A stretch of DNA of 64,000 nt from Impatiens glandulifera (lineage: Eukaryota > Streptophyta > Magnoliopsida > Ericales > Balsaminaceae), in assembly GCF_907164915.1 (NCBI RefSeq), contig NC_061866.1:50651113-50715112 (forward strand), written 5' to 3'. Positions 27,501 through 38,806 of this stretch are shown here, piece after piece; the first letter of the stretch is position 1; each line of letters starts with the position of its first letter. Made by a program: the position numbers and the translations under genes. The notes under the pieces are model-generated. The model made no database searches. It was given only the letters and a program-made list of their open reading frames with translations, and was not told where the DNA came from.

Positions 27501-30500
27501 TACTCTGCCAATCCAAGACCAATAAAGACAAGTTGAGATAATTTTACGAATAAAACGATCTTAGAGCGAAAATTACGAATTTAACAGCTAATCTCATCTC
27601 CCATGGTCTATGTGATTTGTATGTCATAGTCTAATAACAGCTGAATTAACAGTCTGTGTATAGAAGCAAAATTGAATTGTTTCAGCAAACTAAGAGAAAT
27701 CTACCACATACATATTGTTATATATCGCTAATTGATCACCAACTAACTGGAGCTTCTGGTCAGCTTCTTTACTCTTCTCATGTAGATCTTCCAGTTGTTT
27801 AGTGAGGTCCCGTAAGTCATTATGCAGCTTTTTTATTTCTTCTGCATGGTTCCTTCTTTCTGTTTTTTTTTTCTTAAGATCCTTCTCAGCACTTTTGATC
27901 TTGTGGGCAATGCGAGAAGATTCCTCCTTTAGTTTCAGAAGCTCAGGTTGCTGCAAAATGAGAGCAAGTTAAGCCGGAAATATGCATTCATGTTAGAAAT
28001 ATCTGTCTATTTTTAACAGCATTGGCACAAATGTCACAATGGTTGGAAGTTGCATTAGATGACTAAATTGGCTTAGTTTGAAATTGTTAAGCATCATATG
28101 CCTCGTAAGCAAAAGAAACAAAGATTTATAAAGCAAATTTGAACCACAAATATGGTTTCAGATTGGAGTTAATTGATATATGCTTGCTTTATTATCTCTG
28201 ACAGCAAAAGAAGCAAAACCTTGGCTGGAAGATTCAAACAAACAATTACAAAATAACGCAGGAATGAGCAAAAAAAACTAAGGTAAATTCCCAGAACTAC
28301 AGAATTCTGCAACCCTTTAAAGTATAAGTCTATGTTCATTTATTACTGAACAGTTCTAATCAATTTCAAATGCATCTATGATCGGGGTGGAAAGCATGCC
28401 CTCTTCCAACCAAAGACAGGCTGCTAACTTCAGAAAAGTTTGCTTGTCTGGTTGTCCTTATCACACTCACCCGTGAAGGCAAGGAGACAAGAATAGAAGT
28501 AATGGAAACATATTTCTAGTTTGATTCCCAGTTCTTATTGGCAACTTACACTTGTTCTTATTACAGTTTTGGATACTTTCTAGGAGTATACAATTCCATA
28601 AGGCATAACGAGTTGCCGCATATACCAAAGATGAGTCATGTTTAAAACCAAACTATTAGTTTTGCGATTGGAAATATGAAAATATATAAATATAATCTGA
28701 ATTTATGGAAAATTGACATACAAACCTAATGTGAACCCGTTTGGAACATATTTCCTCCCTGATTTTTTTGATTTTTTTTTGGGAAATGACTTATTGTCAT
28801 TTAATTAAACCTCCCTGATTTAATGGCAACAATAAATGAAACGGTCAACAAACGCCCACATGCATGGCTGTCATGTTAGCCATTTTTTGCTGAAGTGACT
28901 GCCATGTCAACACAATACATTAAACAAAAACTGATGACAAGGAAAGCATGCATATGAGGGTTTGTTGACAAATTTTCTGACTACAAGCTGTCTAAACTCT
29001 GGGGCAATTTGCTTGATTATCACAAGTTGGAGGTTATATATATAAATGGGTGGCCCTTAGGGCATATAATGCATTTGCTCTGGAAAATTAGTGTCAAGAA
29101 AAATCAAGTAAGTAATTGATTAAAAGGAGACATTGAGGGAAGAACATACATTCCTGTCAACTCTATTGTTTTTGTCTGAGATTCTCTTTTCACATAGTGC
29201 AATCTCCTTCAAATATTTAGCTTGTTCTTTCTTCTTTATGGCCACTTCATGTTCATAACCTGAAGATTCCTGAACAAGTTCTTCTCGACTTTTTTTATCA
29301 TCTTCAAGGTCCTCATTGGCCTTCTCAATATCCTTTTCAAAATTCCACAATTGCCAAAGGAAGTGTTCTTTCTTCACAGATTTCTGCAGTAGGAAAAAAT
29401 ATATTAGGAAACCATCATTGTGGGTTATACAAATGAAAAAGATTGCAAAGAAACCTTTATTATATCTAACATAATAAAATAACCTTGCAATCCACAAATA
29501 CTTTCTAGAGAAAAAATAGAAAAACAGCACACAAATTGCTGGAATCCATCAACTGGCATGATGCCTGATGATATAATTTCAACTTACATACAACGTCAAC
29601 CATAATCATTATTTTATTTTACAATCGAGTTAGAACCATTAGAATAATATGCATGTGTTTTAATCATTATTGGATAACTAGTTCCAATTAAGGTGTTCCT
29701 TTAAATGGAGCATTTTAACTATAAAGTTGGAACTAATCTGGCAGAAGAATACTTGTGAGAACAGTTCTATTTATCACAAAGAACACTACAAAGCCAATGA
29801 GAGTAGAAAACCATCCCAGTTTTTACAAAGCAAAATCAGTTGCAGTTGATATCGGTGTCGTGAATGAGAGAACCACATCTAAATCAGTCAATCATATAAA
29901 AGTGAGAACTCTAAGTCTCCAGTCACAAGCGGGATATGGCGATATTGATATCTGATTTCTTGCAATAAGGTTCTATATTTGCCATATGATTATTCACAAA
30001 AATAAATGTGCCACATACATTTATTCCTGATTGATTAGATTTTTAAGCTTGCCTGTACCAAAAAAAAAGTAATATAACAGGAAATCAGTTGAGAAAAGTT
30101 TATCTGTACCAGTTGAGTTTGAAACTGAAGATGTTTCTCAGCTTCTTCTTTCTGTTCTTTCTTTTGCTTCCTCTCAGACACTACTGTCCTTTTTTTCTGA
30201 TAAGCAAGTGCCGCTTTCTCCTCGGCTCTGGCCTTTTGCTCTTCTAGTTTCTCATACTCGTCTTTGAGATCCTCAGACCCAGATATTTGCTCAATTAGTG
30301 CAGCAAGTTCTTTGGGGTTTTTTGATGCAATTGATTCCACATCACCCTACACGTAAAGGCAGAGAACTACTATAGAAACTTGATGAAGAATAAGAAATCC
30401 AAAGAAAGTAGCATCGTGCACTCTTCTCAAGCCATTGCCGAGTACAATTAAATATGAACCACATCCTCCCTTCCTCTCCATTTAGCATGCAACATAATAT

Positions 30501-31150
30501 TTAACCTCACTGAGCTCATGTTTAAGCCTTTTTAAGACAGACTACAGAGGATGCAGTTAACTTATGATGTTTTACTTAATTCACGTCTAATCGTTCTTCT
30601 AGAGGTTCTATATGCAGTTAATTTATCCAAGGAGCAACAATTATCAAGATGAAAGCAAAAACAATATTAACAATATAATAACTTTATCCATGTTAAGGTT
30701 TCGATAGAGTACCTGAAAGACCAGAAAATTGCGTGCCTTAACAAGAATGCCAAGCGACTTCAACTTTCCATTATAATCATCCCAATTAACAACCCTCCCA
30801 TCAATCCTATACTCACTTCCACCGGCCGGAGTAATAGTTCTGGTAAACTGAATCTCTGTTCCGCTACCGAGCAAGTAAACCAGCTTAACAAACGCCTTCC
30901 TTCCTTTTTGCTCCTTATCTCGGTCATCAAGAGCATAAATGAAGTCCTTCAACTGAGAACCTCTAAGCTGACCAGTACGGACGCCGAGGACGAAGCTAAT
31001 GGCGTCCATGAGGTTGGATTTGCCGGAGCCATTAGGGCCGATTATAGCAGTGAAGTTGAAGAATGGACCGATTATCTGGTGTCCTTGGTAAGACTTGAAG
31101 TTCTCGAGCTCGAGACGAATGATTTTACCTGGAGATGGGACGGACGGCAT
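18573..31150 (-). CDS. SMC1: Cohesin ATPase subunit SMC1
   Basis: Eighteen coding exons: 31150-30713, 30346-30110, 29383-29150, 27950-27712, 27202-26936, 26382-26112, 25716-25592, 24693-24584, 24492-24385, 24307-24168, 23049-22960, 22848-22640, 21854-21685, 20603-20494, 20402-20023, 19297-19046, 18965-18738 and 18621-18573. They give 1218 aa, the usual plant SMC1 length. Walker A GPNGSGKS is at residues 38-45, then coiled coil, a hinge around residues 520-670 ([20 protein letters not shown]) and a second coiled coil. The LSGGE signature is at 1109-1113 and Walker B with D-loop [12 protein letters not shown] follows 1133. SMC1 pairs with SMC3 and a kleisin to form the ring that holds sister chromatids together. 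Intron 7 (25591-24694) has AT-AC ends; all others are GT-AG. For exon 17, the CAG acceptor giving [11 protein letters not shown] was preferred over one six bases further downstream. Confidence 0.97.
24694..25591 (-). other. AT-AC (U12-type) intron in SMC1
   Basis: On the minus strand the exon ends GATGTAATACA and the intron begins ATATCCTT, the consensus 5' site of minor-spliceosome AT-AC introns. It ends TTTACTTAACAATCACAC, with a branch-like ACTTAAC about 10 bases before the terminal AC. Joining CA to A restores the conserved [14 protein letters not shown] with no gain or loss of residues. The best GT-AG alternative, donor at 25598 and acceptor before 24718, stays in frame but replaces VIQ with GCLLNNHT in a conserved block. 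Confidence 0.85.
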
Positions 31151-31339
31151 GGTTTGGGGATGTAAAACCCTAGGTGAGAAATAGATAGGGTTCCGAGTAG
31201 GGGTGTTGAATTAAGATGGGGATTTGAAAAAAGTGAACAATTGATGAGAGGTTACTTTCATGGAGTTTTGGTTGAATCGATTGATCGATCGATCGATCGT
31301 GTCTCTGGAACCGTTGAGTTGAGAGTGGATTACTGTCAC

Positions 31340-31348
31340 GGCGGGAAA
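31340..31348 (-). promoter_or_regulatory. E2F-like element upstream of SMC1
   Basis: The plus-strand bases GGCGGGAAA read TTTCCCGCC on the coding strand and fit the plant E2F consensus WTTSSCSS. It sits about 190 bp upstream of the SMC1 start codon. This is a motif match only; binding is inferred from the known S-phase control of cohesin genes. Confidence 0.5.
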
Positions 31349-32684
31349 CGAGCATTCGCGTCTGCTTCTAATGGCGGAAGAATTTTTCCATTTTTTTTTT
31401 CTTCAAATAAATCCCACAAGTGTAATTAAGCCCCTTAAAATAACACTGTAATCATAAAATATAATTTATATTATTTAGTTTCATAATATAATTTCGGACC
31501 AAATTCAAACAAATTTCTGGTATTAATTGATAAGACATTCACTCTTAAATGAACTTGACAAAATAAGACATTCACTCAATTGAGTGTTCTTTGAGTTCTT
31601 GACTCGACATATTTTTTTTAAATTCAGTGATCGATTCAGATATTTTGTCAAGTTCGTTGTGCAGTAATTTTAGTGCTGAATCAATACTAGATTCAGTGTA
31701 CTCTGAGAGACAACCATCTACTATAAGTTTCAGCACAAAGAGAGTAAAACTATTATAAAAAAAAATGTCTATAACACGTGTCTTCAATCAAGATTGTATT
31801 TAGATGACTTCGTTAAATCGTACACTTTACTTTATTTTTAACATTCTAACCACTTATATATTTTCAGTTATTAAAAGACAAATCAGTTATCAATCTAAAA
31901 ATATTTTAGTTTTTGAGTATGTTAAACACATTTCATGAATAAATCTCTAAAATTGGTCATTTATTGTACATTTTATTTCATATTTTTGTAACATTATATT
32001 TATATTTATATATATATATATATGAGAAATAATAGGGGAGGATAACAAAGTTATTGGTTAGAAAAACTTATTTATTTTTTTAACCATCAAATTAAGCCTA
32101 TTCTTTTCACGTTCACTTTCCAAATTTCATCTACCTAACATCTCTTATATATATATTTTCTTAATTAAAGACAAAATTTATAATAGTTTAATGGTAGTTG
32201 ATTATAGATGAAACCAGACTTTCTCTCAATTTTGTAATTTTGCCTAGATTAATCACAAACCTTTGTCGCAATTTATATATAACATCAACAATTTTAATTT
32301 TTTTATCAGAGTTTTAATTTTTTTTATAATAATATATAATTTTAATATATTATATAAAAACAACCTTGTATATAATTTTCCTTTTACTATATGATATAAA
32401 AAAACATCCCCAAAACATTTTTCAATAACCACATGAAAATCTCTTAATTAAAAAAAAAATAGGAATGATAAATTAGTAATGCACTCCCACTTTCCAATTG
32501 TCACATCTCTATATCTAACTTGTAGAATAATTTTATTTTAATTAAACAAAATAATTTATAATTATAAATTATACAATTTTCCATTATTTCCTTGTAACAA
32601 AAATATATAATTAGAATCTGGATAAAACAGAAGACATTTTTAAAACTATAATCTTTTCAATCATACAATTTCTAAGAAAATAAA

Positions 32685-32724
<40 letters not shown>
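32685..32724. repeat. (AT)n microsatellite
   Basis: About 40 bp of AT dinucleotides in the upstream region of the ABCI gene. Confidence 0.9.
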
Positions 32725-32726
<2 letters not shown>

Positions 32727-32931
32727 AATGTGGAGCAAGAACAAACACGTCGACCGCGCAATAGTTAGGTGGGCAGCGGTAGAATTTGAAAGCGGATCTC
32801 TCCTCCATTTATAACCCCGGCGGGAAGAGGACTTCAGAAGAAAGAAGCGCAAAGCTGAAGTGGGATATCACCGGAAATCCAAGTCAGTCACTTTTTAGAA
32901 GGAGAGAGCTTCTGAAATTCGCTGTTTTCAG

Positions 32932-35047
32932 ATGGAGAAAGTGTCGAAAGGAATTCGTGTAACTGGTATGCAATTCGAATATGATACTCAATCTCCCCTG
33001 TTTTGGGACTTTAGCCTCAACATTTCACCTGGATCGCGCTGCCTTCTTGTCGGCGCCAATGGATCTGGTATTACTTCTTCTTTCTGCTATCTTTTGGACC
33101 CTGTTATGATTCAAATATCTTCTTGTTACTGAAATTATTTAGTTGCAATCATTGAATTGTTGATTTCATTAATATGAAAATGCTTGGTTATCTTTTCCAA
33201 TTTCCTTTGAACATAATTAAAGATCATGTGGTGAAGCTCACCTTATGGAACTTAATCATTCACTGTCATATATTGTGTAGGAAAGACAACTTTGCTAAGG
33301 ATCTTAGCAGGAAAGCATATGGTCGGTGGTAAGGATGTGGTTCAGGTGCTAAATGGCTCTGCTTTTCATGATACACATCTAGTTTGCAGCGGCGACTTGG
33401 CTTATTTGGGAGAATCTTGGAGTAAAACTGTCGGATGTGCTGTAAGTATTATCCTAGTCCACCAAGGCATCAGATAATTAGCTTGTTGTATGTATTTGAT
33501 TTACAAGTTGAAATGTCCTGGAAAGTGGAAACTTTGTTTTGGGTTATAATGATTTTATTGTCTTTGTGGGAAGTTTACTGTCGAGTTTCGAGTTTAAATT
33601 TCCTTTTGAGTTTCAACATCACAATTTCCCAACTGTTATATTGTTCACCAATTACAGGTGTTCTGAATTTTCTTGAAAACTCTTTGTGGTCAGCCTTTGT
33701 TTCCTGTTCAAAGAGTGGTACATGATTAAATATACATTGTATGCTTTATTCAGGGAGAGATTCCTCTTCAAGGAGACTTCTCTGCGGAGCACATGATATT
33801 TGGAGGTAATTGAAACTTTCCTTAAAACATTCATTGAAGAGAACTGTCTCGAGAATAAATATATATAGTATCTCCAATTTCATTCTCTTTTTAGACAAAG
33901 TATGAGCAATGGCAACACCAAACTCTTTGTATCATTACTCTTAGTCTAGCTTGTAAACCGCTCAATAACACTGCTTCTTATTTTCCTTTTACGATTCAGT
34001 TGAAGGTGTTGATCCAATTAGACGAGAGAAGCTAATTGAACTGCTTGACATTGACCTGAAATGGAGAATGCATAAAGTTTCTGATGGGCAACGTCGTCGA
34101 GTTCAAATCTGCATGGGTCTTTTGCACCCTTTTAAGGTAAGTTAATAGACAATACTTCACTTTATATATCCAGAAGTTGCAAAAGGATCTTTATAGTTAC
34201 GTTTGTGTCTTTTATGTGGATTACTGGTGGTTGGTCAATGCATTTAGAGTTTGTAAACATGAAATAATCCTTTTACCCATGTCCCTTTTCTTCCTTCTTT
34301 AAATGATTATTATACTGTGATTATTTTCTTATCTTGTCATGCTTTTGTGCAGGTCCTTTTGCTTGATGAAGTTACAGTTGATTTAGATGTTGTTGCAAGG
34401 ATTGATTTGCTTAACTATTTTAAGGAAGAATGCGAGCAGGTAACGAGTCAATTTGGAAACTAGTATTATGTTGCAATCTAGTTGTGCGTGCGAGTTAAAA
34501 TTGAAAGTTTTTTTTTCGTTTTGTATAAGATTTGTTTTGGTTGCTTTATTTTGGGATACAAATCATATTTCTAAATCATGATCCAAATTATGCTCGATTT
34601 TTTGTTTCATTTGCTTCAGATAATCATGATCCAGATTATTTTATACATTATTGTGATTTTTTACAAAATAACAGATATAAATCTTTTAGAATCATGATGA
34701 ATGTGAAGAAAAGGTATAACCTTGGAATTTTACTTGTTTTCGATCATTTGTGAATGTAGAGAGGAGCTATAATTGTGTATGCAACCCATATCTTTGATGG
34801 TCTAGAGGATTGGGCAACAGATCTGGCATATATCCAAGATGGTGAATTGAATAAGACCGAAAAGTTAAGCGATCTCAAGGAGTTGAAAAACGCGGGGAAT
34901 TTGCTCTCAGTGGTGGAGTCATGGCTCCGTGCTGAAACAAAGATAGCGAAGAAGAAGAAGACCCCAATAAAAACAGTTGCCCCCAAAACTACCTCATTTG
35001 GTGCCTCCCCATTTGGTGCATCTAGACACATGGGTTATAACAGGTGA
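32932..35047 (+). CDS. Soluble ABC-type ATPase, ABCI19/20/21 group
   Basis: Six exons, 32932-33067, 33281-33441, 33754-33805, 34000-34136, 34353-34439 and 34760-35047, give 286 aa. There is one nucleotide-binding domain and no membrane segment. Walker A GANGSGKT is at residues 41-48. The signature region reads [16 protein letters not shown], with SDGQ instead of the classical SGGQ. Walker B is [13 protein letters not shown] and the switch His lies in [14 protein letters not shown]. This arrangement is that of the plant ABCI19-21 proteins, which in Arabidopsis associate with the ER surface and respond to light and cytokinin (established for the family). The C-terminal tail is basic, then Ser/Pro/Gly-rich (GASPFGAS). 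The start Met is close to the N terminus of the ATPase core. Confidence 0.92.
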
Positions 35048-36449
35048 TCTCTCCCAATATAGAGACTGTGCATTATCTATCTACGTTTAGTGAAAATCGA
35101 AAATCATTCATTCGAAAAGAGACCATTTTAGCTAAATTTGATTTTGAAGGCCTTTTCTATTTGAAGGTTGGCATATTGTAATGGTGATATAATTATAGTA
35201 AGTTGCAAATAATAAAAACAGCAGGTTTGGGGATATATTCTTGTTAACTTTGATATTTTGTTTCATTTAAAATATAATTGACAATTTAAATGAATTGTTT
35301 AGTTATATTTTGTTTTGTTAACCAATTGAATATTACTTTGTTTAAATTTTATTTTGGTTATGCACTATGATTGATTAAACCTAAGATTGTTCTAAAACAA
35401 ATGACTACATGGTTTGAGCATGTTTGGAAATTGTTTGGTCACAATTTATGTCAAAATTAATATTTTATTTAAAAATTGAAAAATATTATTATTATTGTTT
35501 GATATATGACTTATAATTTAAAAGAAAGTTTAATTTTATAAATATTTAATTATTTTGATTTTGTAAATTTTTAATAAGATTTATCAGATATAAATATCAA
35601 TCTTTATTTTTTTTCATGATCATTGTGTCCAAATAGAGATGTTTTGATATAGATATTTTTATATTAATCTAATCTCACAAAAATTGAATTTGTTATGTTT
35701 ATTAAAAGTAATAACAATCTAGAAATAAATTTGGATAATATTTATATGATGATTCAAATAATATTTTTATCCCTAAATAAAATTAAAATTCACAATACAA
35801 TTTGAATAATAATTCATAAAATATTACACTAGCCTTCTATTAAAATTTTGACTATTTTTAATGAAATGTTTTTTTAGTTTAAAAAGTTATTACAATTCAA
35901 AGTCTACATTTTAACCTAATGGGGATAAGAATAATTTTTTATTTGGTTGGTGAACTAGGATAACACCTATCGCCGTTACCTTCCGTTTTCATTTAAAACA
36001 TTTTTTAATTTTTTTTTTTTGTGAAAATTAAACTTTTGACATTTTAATCGCTTATGTAGACTTTTTCCACTTGCCAACCCGTGAGGTGATGCGACAATGT
36101 ATTGTATCAATAAAAAACTATTAATAACATAATTAGTCTATGTTTCAACCTATTTTAAGAATTTGATTAAGTTTAAATTGATTTTTAAATAAATTTAACC
36201 TCAAGTTTGAATTTCACATTACAATTTCTTTGATTTTATTTTATTTTAAATGAGACGCTTTCATTCAAAAACAATAATAAACAAAAAAAAAAATATTAAA
36301 TAAACTGAAGTAAAATGTCATCCTATTCATGTAACAATAAGTAAATTGCATTAAAATGAACTAAAATTGACCAATATAAAGAGATCAATGGTCATAATAA
36401 ACATACTCATACATTATTATTGACTAAAATTGCATGAATTATTGAGAAC
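35048..36449. other. AT-rich intergenic DNA
   Basis: It contains the ABCI 3' UTR (about 35048-35220), then AT-rich spacer with no coding frame I can support. The EAR-motif gene converges on it from the right. Confidence 0.4.
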
Positions 36450-36836
36450 TTAATGCCATAACTTAAGATCATGTATAGGCTTCTTCTCCTTATCATCATT
36501 TGATTTCCTTTGGTTGGGTTTGTTTCCGATCGTCCAAGGATTGCCCAGAGTCAAGTCTAACGACAGCGGTGATGCCATATAGGACATCGATAGTGTCAAT
36601 TCTAGAGGGTCCCTTGAATGACTATCGTTTAGTTGTTCTGCAGCGGAATTGTGTTGTTTCACCACTACTTTTTCTTTATCTTTCTCGAGGTACCTGACTA
36701 TGTTATGAGTAATAGGAGAAGGACGGAATGTTGGAGGGTATTGAGGAACCACAAAGTTGGCTTCTCTAATCCCACTTTCATTACTCGAGTCGTAACCCTC
36801 TTCAAGATTAATGATGGTTGCACTCGAAGAATTCAT
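36450..36836 (-). CDS. Small orphan protein with EAR-type LxLxL motifs
   Basis: An intronless 128-aa frame starts MNSSSATIINLEEGY. I recognise no domain. Residues about 77-97 carry two EAR-like motifs, PLELTLSM and SLDLTLGNPW; such motifs recruit TOPLESS-type co-repressors in plants. The rest is rich in Ser, Asn and charged residues and looks disordered. A plausible TATA box (TATAAATGGTATATAAACC on the minus strand) lies about 50 bases upstream of the ATG, supporting a real gene. It could be a short transcriptional regulator without its own DNA-binding domain, or a fragment of a zinc-finger factor that lost its finger. Confidence 0.55.
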   Translation of the reverse strand: MNSSSATIINLEEGYDSSNESGIREANFVVPQYPPTFRPSPITHNIVRYLEKDKEKVVVKQHNSAAEQLNDSHSRDPLELTLSMSYMASPLSLDLTLGNPWTIGNKPNQRKSNDDKEKKPIHDLKLWH

Positions 36837-37640
36837 GGTGGAAGTGATTTTTTTTTATGAAATTGTTCTCACTCAGAGGGTTTATATACCATTTATAGTT
36901 TAAAGACTTGGTAAGTAACTTAATGAAGATATTAATTAATATTTATTATGGAATTGTTTTAATTTATTTTACATATATATATTTCTTAGCAAATTAAACC
37001 CATTCTTTGACTTTTGTAGACACGAAGCTACTGGGCTGCTTATTAATGGGCTGCTTCAAACTGAGCTGAAGCCCATTAGTGACGACTTGCATAAGATGAT
37101 TTTAATTTCTTTAACTTCTCTTTATCAAAAACAAATATGAATAAATTTATTAATATATATTTAATTAAATTATTTTTATAATTTTAATATAAATTAACAT
37201 TTGAATTAGATACAGTGATACACACACAAAAAAAGTTATCTAAAAAAATTTATCTATATTTTTCCAACTCTATAAAAATGTTTCCTTGAGCACATTATAA
37301 ATTTGAAGGAAATGTATGATTTTATTTCACTAAATTTATGAACCACATGTAAAACAATCTTTACTAAGATTATGTATGTATAGAATATTAAAATTAATTA
37401 AAATGAGAAATTGAAACGAAAACATAAACGTGGTTTGTCATGTTAATTCTACTTTAGACTCGTTAAAATTGAAATTAAAGTTAATAAATATATTTAGATT
37501 AATGTAATCTGTTTTTTTTTTATTTTGGGTAAATAATATTGATTTAATCTGTATGAGATTTGTTAACAAATAGTCTTGTTTGGTCTTTATAGACTTACCA
37601 AACACACAAAAATTTCAGTCTTCCATTTTTATCAGATTTT

Positions 37641-37671
<31 letters not shown>

Positions 37672-38001
37672 ATTACTATATATTTTTAAATATTTTTTTA
37701 TTTAAATGAGATACTTGACAATAAAATATTTTTAAATATGAGTGATTTTAAATATATATATATATACGAGGAGGAGGGACAGGAGGAGGGAGAATTTGAG
37801 GGAAGGAATGAGGGAGAGAATGATGTGTCACTACATCACTGATTGAAAAAAGATAAAAGGTGAGGAGAGAGAATAGAGAAAAAATTTATTATTTTTTGAC
37901 TAATCAAACTGTGCTACATCATTTCCTCCCTCAAATTCAATCCCCCAATCATTCCTTTGTATATATTTACATATATTTACATGGAGTGGCTATTTATATA
38001 A
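36837..38001. other. Promoter of the EAR gene and AT-rich intergenic DNA
   Basis: A TATA-like region is at about 36880-36900. The remainder is AT-rich, with an AT run at about 37648-37671 and a possible small foldback element at about 37767-37959. No genes are visible. Confidence 0.4.
37767..37959. mobile_element. Possible MITE with imperfect terminal inverted repeats
   Basis: The left end contains GAGGAGGGAGAATTTGAGGG and GAATGATGTGTCAC. The reverse complement of the right end contains GAATTTGAGGGAGG and AATGATGTAGCAC in the same order. It is flanked by TATATA on both sides, so a TA target duplication is possible but not provable. It is short and non-coding. Confidence 0.4.
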
Positions 38002-38731
38002 CTAGCATTTAGGCAGTGCATTTGCACGAGTAATAATATAAAAAACCGTGAAAAAAAATTACGGATAACATTTTTAATTTTATTTTTAGCCGTTTTAAAT
38101 TTATGGGTGGGTCAACCCACAATCCAACCCAAGTATCAATTTACTCAACATCATTATATATTAGTTAGTTAAAAAGTTGAACTTATATTAATATTAAAAC
38201 GTCCCGCGTTTATCAAATTTGGTGTTGAATTTAAAATATAAAGTTTTAGTAGCCTAGTTGGTTAAAAAGTTGTACTTGTTTTTGTTAGGTTGCAAGTTTG
38301 AAACATACCTCTAACATTTTTAATTTTATTTTTAACTGTTTTAAATTTAAAAGCGGGTCAACCCACAATCCGACCCAAGTATTCAAATCAACCAAAGCTC
38401 TCGACCCGGCAATCCGGACACTTTAAAAATTAACCATCATTATATATATATATATAGATTAGTTAGTTAAAAAGTTGAACTTATATTAATATTAAAACGT
38501 CCCGTGTTTATCAAATTTGGTGTTGAATTTAAAATATAAAGTCTTTGTAGCCTAGTTGGTTAAAGAGTTGTATTTATTTTGTTAGGTTGTAAGTTTGAAA
38601 CATACCTCTAACATTTTTAATTTTATTTTTAACCGTTTTAAATTTAAAAACGGGTCAACCCACAATCCGACCCAAGTATCCAAATTAATCACAGCTTTCG
38701 ACCCGACAATCCGGACACTTTAAAAATTAAG

Positions 38732-38806
<75 letters not shown>
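38002..38806 (-). mobile_element. Non-autonomous Helitron with tandem internal units
   Basis: On the minus strand the element begins TCTATATATATATA (38806). It ends with the hairpin GTGCAAATGCAC, then TGCCTAAATG and terminal CTAG (38002). The base before the 5' end is A and the base after the 3' end is T, as expected for Helitron insertion into AT. There is no coding capacity. Internally a unit of about 299 bp recurs: TTAGTTAGTTAAAAAGTTGA is at 38161 and again about 299 bp on, and GGGTCAACCCACAATCC is near 38106, 38354 and 38652. A second TCTATATATATA terminus lies at 38458, so 5' ends are stacked. An (AT)n run at about 38730-38804 forms the outer end. Confidence 0.75.
38730..38804. repeat. 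Long (AT)n microsatellite inside the Helitron 5' end
   Basis: About 75 bp of AT dinucleotides, likely an expansion of the Helitron terminus TCTATATATA. Confidence 0.9.

Larger units (their letters stand above)
31151..32931. other. Divergent intergenic region between SMC1 and the ABCI gene
   Basis: The SMC1 5' leader lies just upstream of 31150. It includes a GATC tandem run at about 31279-31299 and an E2F-like GGCGGGAAA at 31340-31348. AT-rich spacer follows, with an AT microsatellite at about 32685-32724 just before the ABCI leader (about 32730-32931, GC-richer). A 71-codon open frame at 31572-31787 on the minus strand has no recognisable family. Confidence 0.5.

Noticed and set aside
31572..31787. 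71-codon minus-strand open frame between SMC1 and the ABCI gene
   Set aside because: No recognisable family, no clear promoter or splice context; AT-rich spacer gives frames of this size by chance.
32022..32160. Possible MITE upstream of the ABCI gene
   Set aside because: Ends look only loosely complementary; no clear inverted repeat on close reading.
38250..38304. Possible tRNA gene
   Set aside because: A-box and weak B-box-like motifs only; no cloverleaf could be drawn and the B box is decayed.
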